DNA of 64,000 nucleotides, from contig NZ_CP030239.1 of NCBI RefSeq assembly GCF_003285265.1, positions 1,054,001 to 1,118,000 on the forward strand. Direction: 5' to 3'. The notes beneath the pieces are model-generated. The model searched no databases, had not been told where the DNA came from, and was given only the letters and a program-made list of their open reading frames with translations. Positions 40,649-50,162 of this stretch are shown here, in pieces (positions within the stretch are counted from its first letter, which is position 1; each line of letters opens with the position of its first letter). Both the position numbers and the translations under genes were made by a program. This DNA is from Paracoccus mutanolyticus (GTDB taxonomy: Bacteria; Pseudomonadota; Alphaproteobacteria; Rhodobacterales; Rhodobacteraceae).

Positions 40649-41457
40649 GGGGGTCGCTGATCCTTGGCCTTGCGCTGACGGGGCTTGCGCTGCTGGCGGC
40701 GGGGCTCAGCTTCCTGTGGACGCCGGGGGACGTGACCCAGCTTGCCATCGCGGACAAGCTGCAACCGCCCTCGGGCCGGCACTGGCTGGGGACGGACCAG
40801 CTGGGCCGCGACATGCTGGTCGTGGTGATGGTCGGCGCGCGGGTGTCCATCGCGGTGGCCCTGGTCGCGGTGGGCATCGGGCTGGGCCTGGGCCTGCCGC
40901 TGGGCCTTCTGGCCGCCGCCCATCCCGGCACCTGGATCGACGAGGCGGTGATGCGCGCCAATGACCTGGTCTTTGCCTTCCCAAGCCTCGTCATCGCGAT
41001 CCTGATCACGGCGGCGCTGGGACCATCCGCGCTGAACGCGATCATCGCCATCGGCATTTTCAACGTCCCGGTCTTTGCCCGCGTGGCGCGGGGCGCGGCG
41101 CTGCCCGTCTGGACGCTGGATTACATCCGCGCCGCCCGCGTGGCGGGCAAGGGCGCGGCCCGCATCAGCCTGCAGCACGTCCTGCCCAACATCGCCCCCG
41201 TGCTGATCGTGCAGGCCACGATCCAGTTCAGCCTGGGCATCCTGGCCGAGGCGGGCCTGTCCTATGTCGGCCTTGGCGCGCAGCCCCCCACCCCCAGCTG
41301 GGGCCGCATGCTGGCCGAGGCGCAGACCCTGACCGCGCTTGCCCCCCATGTCGCCATCGTGCCGGGCCTTGCCATCGTGCTGACGGTGCTGGGGCTGAAC
41401 CTGCTGGGCGACGGGCTGCGCGACGCGCTGGACCCCCGGCGGGAGCGCGCCCGGTGA
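40645..41457 (+). CDS. Dipeptide-type ABC permease DppC-like
   Basis: This intact 270-residue inner-membrane permease starts MRGSLILGLALTGLALLAAG. It includes RHWLGTDQLGRDMLVVVMVG, typical of DppC, and the coupling loop LDYIRAARVAGKGAARIS. ATG at 40645 overlaps the stop of dppB, and its own stop overlaps the start of the ATPase gene by four bases. It pairs with DppB to form the translocation channel. Confidence 0.9.
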   Translation: MRGSLILGLALTGLALLAAGLSFLWTPGDVTQLAIADKLQPPSGRHWLGTDQLGRDMLVVVMVGARVSIAVALVAVGIGLGLGLPLGLLAAAHPGTWIDEAVMRANDLVFAFPSLVIAILITAALGPSALNAIIAIGIFNVPVFARVARGAALPVWTLDYIRAARVAGKGAARISLQHVLPNIAPVLIVQATIQFSLGILAEAGLSYVGLGAQPPTPSWGRMLAEAQTLTALAPHVAIVPGLAIVLTVLGLNLLGDGLRDALDPRRERAR

Positions 41458-43030
41458 TCCGGGTCCGAAACCTGGGCGTCACGCTGGGCGGGCAGGCGCT
41501 GCTGCAGGGCCTGGACCTGGACCTGGCGCCGGGGCGGATCACGGCGCTCGTCGGCGAAAGCGGCTCGGGCAAGTCGCTGGCGGCGCTGGCGATGATCGGC
41601 CTTTTGCCCCGCGGCATGACGCCCGAGGGCCGGGTCGAGATCGACGGCCAGGACATCCTGCCCCTGCCCGAACGCGCGCTGTGCCGCATCCGGGGCCGGC
41701 GCATCGGCATGGTCTTTCAGGAACCCAGACCGCGCTGAACCCGCTGATGACCATCGGCGACCAGGTCGCCAGACGCTGCGCCTGCACCTGGGCCTGCATC
41801 GCGACAAGGCGCTGGACAAGGCCCGGCTGACGCTGGACCGCGTGGGCATGCCCGGCCCCCGCTTTCCGCTGACGCTCTATCCGCACGAACTGTCGGGCGG
41901 ACAGCGCCAGCGCGTCGCCATCGCGCTGGCCATCGCGCTGCGCCCCGACCTGCTGATCGCGGACGAGCCGACCACCGCGCTGGACGTGACGACCCAGGCG
42001 CGTATCCTGGACCTGATGGCCGGGCTGGTGCGGGACCAGGGCATGGGGCTGCTGCTGATCACCCTGATCTGGCCGTGGTCCAGGGACTGGCGCAGGACAT
42101 CGCCGTGCTGGAACGCGGCCAGCTGGTCGAAACCGCCCCGGCGGCCGATTTCTTTGCCGGGCCCCGGCAGCGCTATTCCCGCGAACTGCTGGCGGCGGCC
42201 GCCCATCAGCCGCGGCTGGTGCTGACCCAGCCCGGCCCCCGGCCCCTGCTGGAGGTCCGGGACGTGGTGCGCGACTATGCCCTGCCCCGTGCCGGGCTGC
42301 GCGCCAGCGGGCCGGGCCGCCTTCGGGCCGTGGACGGGGCTAGCCTGACCGTGCCCGGGCGAATCCGTAGGGCTGGTCGGCGAATCCGGCTGCGGCAAAT
42401 CCACGCTGGCCTGCGCGATCCTGCGGCCTCGAACCCGTGCAGGGCGGCCGCATCCTGCTGGACGGCCAGCCCGTCTCGCCCCGCATGCCCAACGCGCTGC
42501 GCGCCTGTGTCCAGGTGGTCCTGCAGGACCCGTTCGGCAGTTTCGACCCGCGCTGGCGCGTCGAGCGTCTGGTGGCCGAGCCCTTTCACCTGACCGGCCG
42601 CCCCCCCGACTGGCGCGAGCAGGTGGCCGAGGCGCTGTTCGACGTGGGCATCCCGGGCGATGCCATGCGCCGGCGGATCCACCAGTTTTCGGGTGGCCAG
42701 CGCCAGCGGATCGCGCTGGCCCGGGCGCTGATCATCCGGCCCAGCCTGATCGTGCTGGACGAGGCGGTCAGCGCGCTGGATGTCCGCGTCCGCGCCCAGG
42801 TGCTTGACCTGCTGGTGCGGCTGCGCGTGCGCCACGGCCTGTCCTATCTGTTCATCGGCCACGACCTGGCGGTGGTGCGCCAGATCACCGACAGGGTTCA
42901 TGTGATGCGGCAGGGACAGATCGTGGAAAGCGGTCCGACCACGACGGTGCTGGACCGGCCCGCCCATCCCCATACCCGCGAGCTGCTGGCCGCGACGCCG
43001 CATCTCGTGACGCAGACCGTTCACGGATAG
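41454..43030 (+). CDS. Fused dipeptide-type ABC ATPase (DppD-DppF in one chain), frameshifted
   Basis: This chain of about 525 residues carries two ATPase domains, like YejF or GsiA. Domain 1 has Walker [14 protein letters not shown], signature [16 protein letters not shown] and Walker [17 protein letters not shown]. Domain 2 has signature [16 protein letters not shown], Walker [16 protein letters not shown] and switch His in [12 protein letters not shown]. Its Walker A ([15 protein letters not shown]) is visible only across frame changes at 42360-42430. Other shifts lie near 41735 and 42060. It is the last gene of the dppBC operon; no binding protein is encoded beside it. Length and domain order suggest a complete importer energised by one polypeptide. 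Confidence 0.85.
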
Positions 43031-43101
43031 GTCAGACCACTTGCGGTTTCCCCCGCTTGCCCGTAACTGACCCGGCTTTCGAAGACGAAAAGGCGCCACG
43101 G

Positions 43102-43326
43102 ATGAAAGACCTGCCCGATCCGGGGATTTTTTCCCCAGCCCGCCCGCTCGCCCGGTCGCGTGCCGGAGCGCTGATCGACCAGTGCCTGGCGGCCCAGACC
43201 GTCGCCCTGCCGGGGGCGCCCGAAGGCGTCAGGCCGGCCATGGCCGAATCACCCCTGCCGATTCGCCGGCCGCGGCCCGACCCGCGCGGCACCCCGCCCG
43301 CGCCGACAGCGCGCCGCCGCGACTAG
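43102..43326 (+). CDS. Possible small Pro/Arg-rich protein, weakly supported
   Basis: This 74-codon open frame starts MKDLPDPGIFSPARPLARSR and ends in a Pro/Arg-rich low-complexity tail (TPPAPTARRRD). AAGG lies ten bases before the ATG. The first 35 residues look like plausible protein and the rest follows from GC-rich composition. No family is recognised. It could equally be a non-coding spacer. Confidence 0.3.
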   Translation: MKDLPDPGIFSPARPLARSRAGALIDQCLAAQTVALPGAPEGVRPAMAESPLPIRRPRPDPRGTPPAPTARRRD

Positions 43327-43449
43327 GCCCGGCGCGACGGTCGGACGACGGCTTCGGGCAGGATGCGGCATCCTGTCGCAGGCCATTGTAACCGACAAAT
43401 CAACGTTCTATGACAATCGCCCTGCGGGGCGGCGAACACCCGGCGGGAC

Positions 43450-43484
43450 CAAAAACAACAGGCCCTGCTTGCGCAAGGCCTGCT
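43450..43484 (-). terminator. Rho-independent terminator of mcl1
   Basis: On the minus strand, 60-95 bases after the mcl1 stop, a stem (CAGGCC...GGGCCTG with a small internal mismatch) is followed by TTGTTTTTGG. It is a probable intrinsic terminator. Confidence 0.7.
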
Positions 43485-43545
43485 GCTCCTCCCCTGGCAT
43501 GGCGGCCAAGCCTCCCCGAATGGCCGCCCAGGTATTCCGTGGCGA

Positions 43546-44502
43546 TCAGGCGCTGATCAACTCTGCCTGCCGCACGATCACTTGTGCCTGACGGATGGAC
43601 GCTATGTCAACCAGTCTACCCTTGTACACCGTGGCGCCGGCCCCGGATGACCGGGCGTCCTCCATCGCAGCCAGGATCTCGCGCGCCTCGGCGACCGCCT
43701 TGTCGCTGGGCGAAAACACCTCGTTCGCCAGGGCGACCTGCTTGGGATGGATCGCCCATTTCCCGACCATGCCCAGCGTGGCCGACCGCAGCGCCTGCGC
43801 GCGGAACCCGTCGTCGTCGCTGAAATCGCCGAAGGGACCATCGACCGGCAGGACGCCATGGGTGCGGCAGGCCGCGACGATGGCGGCCTGCGCCCAATGC
43901 CAGGGGTCCGACCAATAGCGTGCCCCCTCATGCGCCATGTAATAGTTTTCCTGCGTGCCGCCGATGCCGGTCGTGGCCATGCCCATGCTGGCCGCGAAAT
44001 CGGCCGCCCCCAGGCTCATCGCCTGCAGGCGCGGGCTGCTGGCGGCAATCTCCTCGACGTGGCTGATGCCGGCAGCGGATTCGATGATGACCTCCAGGCC
44101 GATGCGCTTTTGCCGGCCCTTGGCGGCCTCGACGGCGGTGACAAGGGCGTCCACGGCATAGACATCGGCGGCATTGCCTACCTTGGGGATCATGATCTGG
44201 TCCAGCCGCTCACCCGCCTGTTCCAGCAGATCCACCACGTCGCGATACCAGAAGGGCGTGTCCAGCCCGTTGATCCGCACCGACAGCGTCTTGGCCCCCC
44301 AGTCCACGTCGCCGATGGCCTGGATCACATTGCGCCGCGCCTGGTCCTTGTCGTCGGGCGAGACGGAATCCTCAAGGTCGAGGTTGATGACATCGGCCGC
44401 CGAGGCAGCCATCTTTTCGAAGAGCGCCGGGCGCGAGCCCGGGCCGAACAGCTGGCAGCGGTTCAGGCGCGCGGGGGGGCTTGGCTGGATACGGAAGGAC
44501 AT
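43546..44502 (-). CDS. mcl1: L-malyl-CoA/beta-methylmalyl-CoA lyase Mcl1
   Basis: This intact 318-residue HpcH/HpaI aldolase-fold lyase cleaves beta-methylmalyl-CoA and malyl-CoA to glyoxylate plus an acyl-CoA. In Rhodobacter it serves the ethylmalonyl-CoA pathway for C2 assimilation. The sequence is very close to the known Rhodobacter protein as I recall it: PNRCQLFGPGSRPALF-type N-terminus (here LNRCQLFGPGSRPALFEKMA), INLDLEDSVSPDDKDQARRN (metal Asp/Glu region), SLEVIIESAAGI-like LEVIIESAAGISHVEEIA and FAASMGMATTGIGGTQENYY. The start at 44502 has GAAAGGG upstream; a GTG six bases earlier is less likely. It is a single gene, divergent from the aminotransferase gene. Confidence 0.93.
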   Translation of the reverse strand: MSFRIQPSPPARLNRCQLFGPGSRPALFEKMAASAADVINLDLEDSVSPDDKDQARRNVIQAIGDVDWGAKTLSVRINGLDTPFWYRDVVDLLEQAGERLDQIMIPKVGNAADVYAVDALVTAVEAAKGRQKRIGLEVIIESAAGISHVEEIAASSPRLQAMSLGAADFAASMGMATTGIGGTQENYYMAHEGARYWSDPWHWAQAAIVAACRTHGVLPVDGPFGDFSDDDGFRAQALRSATLGMVGKWAIHPKQVALANEVFSPSDKAVAEAREILAAMEDARSSGAGATVYKGRLVDIASIRQAQVIVRQAELISA

Positions 44503-44662
44503 GGGCACCCTTTCGGCAATGATGTTTCAATCTCTCTAGGCAAATGGATAGATAATTGCTGCGCCTGCATCAAGCCCATTCTGCATCTGCATCCCAAGCG
44601 GCGCTTGACGCCCCGGCCCTTTCGGCGCAGGACGCCCCAAACCCCTGCGAAAGGAGATCAGG

Positions 44663-45523
44663 ATGACCCGCACCGTCTATCTCAATGGCGACTACCTGCC
44701 CGAGGCCGAGGCCAAGGTCTCGATCTTCGACCGCGGCTTCGTCATGGCCGATGGGGTCTACGAGGTGACCAGCGTGCTGCAAGGCAAGCTCCTGGACTTT
44801 CCCGGCCACCTGGCGCGGCTCTCGCGCTCGCTCACGGAACTGGGCATGGGCAACCCGCTGTCGGACGAGGAATGGCTGGCGATCCACCGCAAGCTGGTGG
44901 ACCTGAACGGCATCGACGAAGGCATCATCTATCTGCAGGTGACGCGTGGCAATGCGGGCGACCGCGACTTTGCCTTCCCGCCCCAGGACACGCCCCAGAC
45001 GGTGGTGCTGTTCACCCAGTCCAAGCCGGGCCTCGCCGACAATCCGCAGGCCAGGACCGGGCTGCGCGTGATCTCGGTTCCCGATCTGCGCTGGTCGCGG
45101 CGCGACATCAAGACGGTGCAGCTCCTCTATCCCTCGATGGCCAAGATGGAGGCCAAGGCCCAGGGCGCCGACGACGCCTGGCTGGTCGAGGACGGCTTCG
45201 TGACCGAGGGCACCTCGAACAACACCTATATCGTCAAGGACGGCAAGATCGTCACCCGCGGCCTGTCCCAGGACATCCTGCACGGCATCACCCGCGCCTC
45301 GCTGCTGCGCTATGCGGCCGAGGCGCAGATGCAGATCGAGGAGCGCCCCTTCACCATCGCCGAGGCGCAGGCGGCGGACGAGGCCTTCTTCACCTCGGCA
45401 TCGGCCTTTGTGCTGCCGGTGGTGGAAATCGACGGGGTGAAGCTGGGCAGCGGCACGCCGGGCCCCGTCGCAACCCGGCTGCGCGAGCTTTATCTCGAGG
45501 AATCGCTGAAATCGGCGATGTGA
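44663..45523 (+). CDS. dat: D-amino-acid aminotransferase (class IV PLP enzyme)
   Basis: This intact 286-residue enzyme interconverts D-amino acids and 2-oxo acids, for example D-Ala and D-Glu. Class IV features are VSIFDRGFVMADGVYEVTSV near the N-terminus, the PLP Lys region in RRDIKTVQLLYPSMAKMEAK, the Glu in WLVEDGFVTEGTSNNTYIV and FFTSASAFVLPVVEIDG at the C-terminus. A perfect AAGGAGATCAGG precedes the ATG. Fold-type IV enzymes with this sequence are usually annotated as D-alanine transaminase, although branched-chain activity cannot be excluded. Together with dadA it suggests D-amino-acid metabolism. Confidence 0.88.
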   Translation: MTRTVYLNGDYLPEAEAKVSIFDRGFVMADGVYEVTSVLQGKLLDFPGHLARLSRSLTELGMGNPLSDEEWLAIHRKLVDLNGIDEGIIYLQVTRGNAGDRDFAFPPQDTPQTVVLFTQSKPGLADNPQARTGLRVISVPDLRWSRRDIKTVQLLYPSMAKMEAKAQGADDAWLVEDGFVTEGTSNNTYIVKDGKIVTRGLSQDILHGITRASLLRYAAEAQMQIEERPFTIAEAQAADEAFFTSASAFVLPVVEIDGVKLGSGTPGPVATRLRELYLEESLKSAM

Positions 45524-45530
45524 CCGGACC

Positions 45531-45553
45531 AGGGGCGCCCGTGCGGCGCCCCT
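45531..45553. terminator. Bidirectional terminator between dat and the anchored RTX gene
   Basis: A perfect nine-base inverted repeat (AGGGGCGCC / GGCGCCCCT around CGTGC) followed by TTTCC sits in the 37-base gap between two convergent genes. It can serve both strands. Confidence 0.75.
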
Positions 45554-45560
45554 TTCCGTA

Positions 45561-46403
45561 TCAGCCCAAGACCGCCTCTCGCACCAGGGTGACGGTGCCC
45601 ACGTCCGCGACCAGCGTGTCGCGCAGCACGGCCAGGACCCTGCCGTCCACGACCAGCTGCACGTTGCTGCCGTCCTGCACCAGTTCATAATCCTCGGCGC
45701 CGGTGTAATCCTCGGCCAGGGTGACGGTCAGGCTGTCCGAACCGTCATAGGTCACGTCCGCGGCGCCGCCGGCATCGCTGCGCAGCATGATCAGGTCGCT
45801 GCCGTCCCCGCCGTCCACCAGGTCGTTGCCGCCGGCGTGGATCGTGTCGTCAGCGTCCCCGCCCAGCAGCGTGTCCCGCGCATCCGCCGTGGAATCGTCG
45901 GCCGACAGGATCAGGTCGTCCCCGTTCTCGCCGTCGATATGGACGGTCCCGCCGTTGTCGGTGATGCTGTCGTCGCCATCGCCGCCGGTGATCGAATGGT
46001 TGCCCAGGTTCGTCGTGATGGTGTCGTCGCCCGAGCCCCCGTCGATGGTGTCGTCGCCTTCGTCCGCACCCAGGTCCAGCGCGCCATAGACATCGCTGTC
46101 CCCGCCCAGAAAGACCTTGTCGTCGCCCGCATCGGCGCCGACGGTATCCGAGCCGTAGCCGGTCCAGATCCAGTCGTCGCCTTCGCCCCCGGATACGGAA
46201 TCGTCGCCGGCAAAGGACTGGACCGCATCGTCCTCCGCCGTGCCGACGATGGTGTCGGCCTCGTCGGTGCCCTCGATGACGTCGCGCCCGCCAAAGGGAT
46301 CGTCCGGCGCCTCGGGGCCTTCGTCATCGTCGTTGCTGGACACGAGCGAGCCGATGCCGGCCAGCCCAAGAACGCCCAGCAGCAGGAAAATGGTCTGGTT
46401 CAT
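45561..46403 (-). CDS. Membrane-anchored RTX-repeat calcium-binding protein
   Basis: This intact 280-residue protein starts with a single hydrophobic helix ([20 protein letters not shown]) followed directly by an acidic stretch ([18 protein letters not shown]) and then RTX nonapeptide repeats across residues 40-215 (for example [36 protein letters not shown]). The C-terminal 60 residues are a beta-rich domain ([20 protein letters not shown]). It is extremely acidic (Asp-rich). Unlike the other two RTX proteins here, it has an N-terminal membrane or signal-anchor segment, suggesting Sec-type export or membrane display. The start at 46403 has GGAGG upstream; the open frame's earlier ATG at 46505 lies in a motif-rich spacer. 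Confidence 0.85.
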   Translation of the reverse strand: MNQTIFLLLGVLGLAGIGSLVSSNDDDEGPEAPDDPFGGRDVIEGTDEADTIVGTAEDDAVQSFAGDDSVSGGEGDDWIWTGYGSDTVGADAGDDKVFLGGDSDVYGALDLGADEGDDTIDGGSGDDTITTNLGNHSITGGDGDDSITDNGGTVHIDGENGDDLILSADDSTADARDTLLGGDADDTIHAGGNDLVDGGDGSDLIMLRSDAGGAADVTYDGSDSLTVTLAEDYTGAEDYELVQDGSNVQLVVDGRVLAVLRDTLVADVGTVTLVREAVLG

Positions 46404-46489
46404 CCGCAGCCTCCAAGGTCTTCGCGGGGCAAGATAGACCGCCTGCCCCGCCTCCGACAACATGCGAAAACGCGCCCGCCCTTCGCGAA

Positions 46490-46562
46490 CTTCTTTCGTG
46501 GCCAAATATCCCGCAGGGGGAGGCCGCCGCGTGGCGGCGGGCGGGGGACGCGAAGTCCCCCC
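46490..46562 (-). repeat. Post-gene element: two hairpins plus intergenic motif copy 3
   Basis: Reading the minus strand after the bztD stop, a GGGGGACTTCGCGTCCCCC hairpin and a CCGCCGCCACGCGGCGG hairpin are followed by GCGGGATATTTGGCCACG and AAAGAAG. The last part resembles the elements at 29231 and 33798. The hairpins probably end bztABCD transcription. Confidence 0.55.
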
Positions 46563-46577
46563 GCGGCGGTGCCGCGC

Positions 46578-47354
46578 TCAATGCCCCAGGATCTGGCTCA
46601 GGAACAGCTTGGTGCGCTCGCTCTGGGGGTTGTTGAAGAACTCGCGCGGGGTGTTCTGCTCGACGATCTGGCCCTGGTCCATGAAGATCACGCGATGCGG
46701 CGACGGCCTGGGCAAAGCCCATTTCATGCGTGACGCACATCATGGTCATCCGCTCCTCGGCCAGTTCGATCATCGTGTCCAGCACCTCCTTGATCATCTC
46801 GGGGTCAAGCGCCGAGGTCGGCTCGTCGAACAGCATGATGCGCGGCTTCATGCACAGCGACCGGGCGATCGCCACGCGCTGCTGCTGGCCGCCCGACAGC
46901 TGGCGCGGGTACTTGTGCGCCTGGTCGGGGATGCTGGACCTTGGTCAGGAAATGCATGGCCGCGCCTCGGCCTCGGCCGGGGGATCTTGCGCCCCAGATC
47001 GGGGCCAGGGTGCAGGTTCTCCAGCACGGTCAGGTGCGGGAACAGGTTGAAGTGCTGGAACACCATGCCGACCTCGGAGCGCATCTTGTCGATGTTCTTC
47101 AGGTCGTTGGTCAGTTCGGTCCCGTTCACGATGATCTGGCCGGACTGATGCTCCTCGAGCCGGTTGATGCAGCGGATCAGCGTCGATTTGCCCGACCCCG
47201 AGGGCCCGCAGATCACGATGCGCTCGCCCCGCGCGACGCTCAGGTCGATGTCGCGCAGGACATGGAAGGTGCCGTACCACTTGTTCAGCCGGACGATCTC
47301 GATCGCGGGGCCGCCAAGCTGGGACTGCGACTGGGTCTGGGATTGGGTCTGCAT
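46578..47354 (-). CDS. bztD: Amino-acid ABC transporter ATPase BztD, frameshifted
   Basis: This ATPase powers a glutamate/glutamine/aspartate/asparagine importer. It has Walker [19 protein letters not shown]-loop [16 protein letters not shown], signature [16 protein letters not shown] (visible across frames), Walker [16 protein letters not shown] and switch His in CVTHEMGFA. Frame shifts lie at about 46920-46990 and 46695. The natural ending [17 protein letters not shown] is seen in the third frame, stopping at 46578-46580. The N-terminus carries a Gln/Ser/Thr-rich leader ([15 protein letters not shown]). It is the last gene of bztABCD. Confidence 0.88.
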
Positions 47355-47364
47355 GGGATGCTCC

Positions 47365-48808
47365 TCAGCGATGGTCGCGCTTCAGCCGGCGTTCCAGATA
47401 CATCGAGTAACGCGACATGCCGAAGCAGAGGATGAAGAAGATCGCGCCGACGAAGATATAGGGCTCCCAATAGGCGCCCTTCCATTCGAAGCTGGCGCGG
47501 ATGGTGTCGGACATGGCCTTCAGGGGATCGAACAGGCCGACGAAGACCACCAGCGTGGTGTCCTTGAACATGCCGATGAAGGTCGACACGATGCCGGGGA
47601 TCGAGATCTTCAACGCCTGCGGCAGCACGATCAGCCGCTGCGCCTTCCAATAGTCCAGCCCCAGCGCGTCGGCGGCCTCGTACTGGCCCCTGGGCAGGGC
47701 GGCAAGGCCCCCCGGATCACCTCGGCCGTATAGGCGAAGCAAGACAGCGTCACCATGGTGATGCCCGCAGCTTGTGTCAAGCTCGTGCGCCGGGGGCAGG
47801 AACAGCGGCAACAGCGAGGCCACGAACAGGAGGTGATCAGCGGCACGCCGCGGATGAACTCGATGAACATGACCGCGACATCTTGACGACCGGCAGGTCG
47901 GACCGCCGCGCCAGGGCCAGGATGATCCCCAGCGGCAAGGACAGCGCGATGCCCGAGACGCCGATGGTGATCGACAGCACGAAGCCGCCGAACTGGTCGG
48001 AACTGACCGGCTGCAGCCGCAGCGGCACCAGCCCGGCCAGCGCCTGCGCCACCGGACCCGACAGCCAGAGCCACCAGACGACCGCCGCCGCCACCGCCGC
48101 GAAAAAGGCGAACACGCCGAACCGCGCCAGGGCCCGCCAGACGGCAAAGCCCAGGCCGAAGCCCGCCAACGCCATCGCCGGCCCCCAAAGCGAGCCGCCC
48201 CACAGCAGCCAGACGGCGGCAAAGGGATAGACGCAGCTTGCCAGCAGCGCCCAGGCCGGCCGCGTCTCGATCAGAAGCGCCCAGGCCAGCATCAGGACTG
48301 CCATGCCGGCCAGCGCCGCGGCGGGGGCGCCGAGGATCCAGGCGATGACGAAGCTCAGCACGACAGCCAGGCCCACGACCGTCCAGCGCGCCCGCCGGCT
48401 GTCGGAAAACAGCACCGGCGCCAGGGCCAGGAACAGCAGCCCGAAGGCCAGCACCGGCCGCCAGTACAGCGCCGGCGGATAGAAGCCGAAGACGAACTGG
48501 TTCCAGCGGTGCTTGATCAGCGCGAAACAGGCGCCGTGGGCATCCGGTCCCCAGGTTTCGGCGATGATCCGGCGGCAGTCGGCCATGCCCTCGGCGCTCC
48601 AGACCGAATGGGACAGCCAGGGACCGACGGTGCTGACGACCAGCCAGACGAGCCCCAGCCCGAGCACTGTCAGGACGATGTTCAGCGGGCCCGAGAACAG
48701 GTTCTCGCGCAGCCACTTGATGACGCCCCGCTCGGCCACCGGGGGCGGCGCCGGCGGCAGCATCGTGTCGCGCACGAAGGCCGCGGTCTGGGCGTGGGTC
48801 TCGCTCAT
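47365..48808 (-). CDS. bztC: Amino-acid ABC permease BztC, frameshifted
   Basis: BztC is a large permease of about 440-480 residues. The N-terminal half has several membrane segments not found in short His/Gln-type permeases (WLRENLFSGPLNIVLTVLGL onward) and a periplasmic segment with CFALIKHRWNQFVFGFYPP. The C-terminal half carries the typical permease core, with FIEFIRGVPLI, then the coupling loop GQYEAADALGLDYWKAQRL and IVLPQALKISIPGIVSTFIG, ending RYSMYLERRLKRDHR. Shifts lie around 47885, 47835-47840 and 47705-47770. The start is two bases after the bztB stop and 10 bases separate its stop from bztD. Confidence 0.86.
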
Positions 48809-48809
48809 C

Positions 48810-50057
48810 TCAACGCTCCTTCAGGCTGACGCGGGCGTTCAGGACGTTCATCCCGCCCGAGATGATCAGGCTGAGGATCAGATAGACCAGCATCATCAGG
48901 CGATGGCCTCGACCGCCTGCCCGGTCTGGTTCATCGTGGTGCCGCCCAGCGTTCGCCAGGTCCATGTAGCCCACGGCGATCGCCAGCGAGCTGTTCTTGA
49001 TCAGGTTCAGGTATTGCGAGTCAGCGGCGGGATGATGACCCGCAGCGCCTGCGGCAGGACGACAGCGACATGGTGCGCCCCGGGCGCAGGCCCAGGGCGA
49101 AGGCCGCCTCGCTTTGCCCGCGGCTGACGGCCAGGATGCCCGCGCGCACGATCTCGGCGATGAAGGCCCCGGTATACAGCGTGAGCGCCAGCCACAGCAC
49201 CACGAAGCTGTTGTCGAGGTTGATGCCTTCGGCAAAGTTGAAGCCGCGCAGCACCGGCGGGATCAGGTGCAGCCCGAACCACCAGGTCAGCGCCCCCAGC
49301 GGCAGGGCGAACAGCGCAAGCGTGATCCACCAGGTCGCGGGCCGCCGGCCGGTCGCGTCCTGGATGCGCTGCGCCCGCGCCCGCAGCAGATGTCGCCCGA
49401 TCAGCGCGGCCACGATCGCCAGGGCATAGATCGGGACCGCCCACGATCGCCTCGCGCCCCATCTGGATCGAGCCCGGCGGATTCGTCATGCCGATCGAGG
49501 GGATCGCGGTATAGCGGTTCGTCGGCGCCACCATGTCGAACAGGATCATGCCGGCGGCCGGATTCTCGCCCCGATAGGCGTTCGGGGGCGGCATCACCTC
49601 GGTAAAGATCGCCAGGATCACCAGGATCCACAGAATCAGCGGGATGTTGCGGAAGATCTCGACATAGACGGTCATCAGCCGCGCGATCAGCCAGTTCGAG
49701 GACAGCCGCAGCACCCCCACCAGCACCCCCACGATCGGTGGCGGCGATGCAGCCCAGCACCGTCACCTGCAAGGTGTTCAGCAGGCCCACGACGGTCGCC
49801 CGCAGATGCGTGTCGTCCGAGGTATAGGGGATCAGCTGCTGGGGAATGTCATAGCCGGCACGCCGGAACAGAAAGTCGAAGCTGAGCGTCTTGCCCATGA
49901 TGGCAAGGTTTCTCAGCGTATTGTCGATCAGCCAGCTTGCCAGCAGCATGACCCCGATGAACACCGCCGCCTGGATCGTCAGCGACCGATAGCGGCGGTC
50001 GTAAATCAGCATCGACAGACGAAAAGGCGGATTGGCCGCGCCCGGATAGGTTGCCAT
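48810..50057 (-). CDS. bztB: Amino-acid ABC permease BztB, multiply frameshifted
   Basis: BztB is the partner permease of BztC. The N-terminus MATYPGAANPPFRLSMLIYD is intact, followed by helices, VYVEIFRNIPLILWILVILA, a long periplasmic loop (PPPNAYRGENPAAGMILFDM), the segment LDNSFVVLWLALTLYTGAFI and GILAVSRGQSEAAFALGLRP (coupling loop). It ends GGMNVLNARVSLKER at 48810. Frame changes occur near 49740, 49440, 49060, 49020, 48950 and 48900, the densest cluster in the window. All parts of the family are present in order, so the true gene is probably intact. Confidence 0.84.
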
Positions 50058-50121
50058 ATGTTACCCCCTGTTGGCCGGCCGCCGGGTCTTGTGCCCGTAT
50101 TCTTGCCGGCATCGGAATGAA

Positions 50122-50147
50122 ACGGGCGGGGTCATGGCCCCACCCGT
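50122..50147 (-). promoter_or_regulatory. Intercistronic hairpin between bztA and bztB
   Basis: A near-perfect inverted repeat (ACGGGTGGGGCCATGACCCC then GCCCGT) starts 15 bases after the bztA stop, followed by TTCATTCC. As at 12311, this location suggests stabilisation of the binding-protein message or partial termination before the permease genes. Confidence 0.5.
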
Positions 50148-50162
50148 CCCGTTCGGCAGCAA

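Larger units (their letters stand above)
43031..43545. other. Long intergenic region between the dpp-type operon and mcl1
   Basis: These 515 bases hold a possible small ORF (43102-43326, listed separately) and the mcl1 terminator. They also contain a 20-base hairpin-like T-rich element near 43120-43137 (GGGGATTTTTTCCCC) that could end the upstream operon. No further gene is supported. Confidence 0.5.

Noticed and set aside
49000..49740. Programmed frameshifting in bztB
   Set aside because: There are at least six shifts in about 900 bases with no slippery heptamers or stem-loops in common, and the same pattern occurs in unrelated genes. Sequence error is far simpler.
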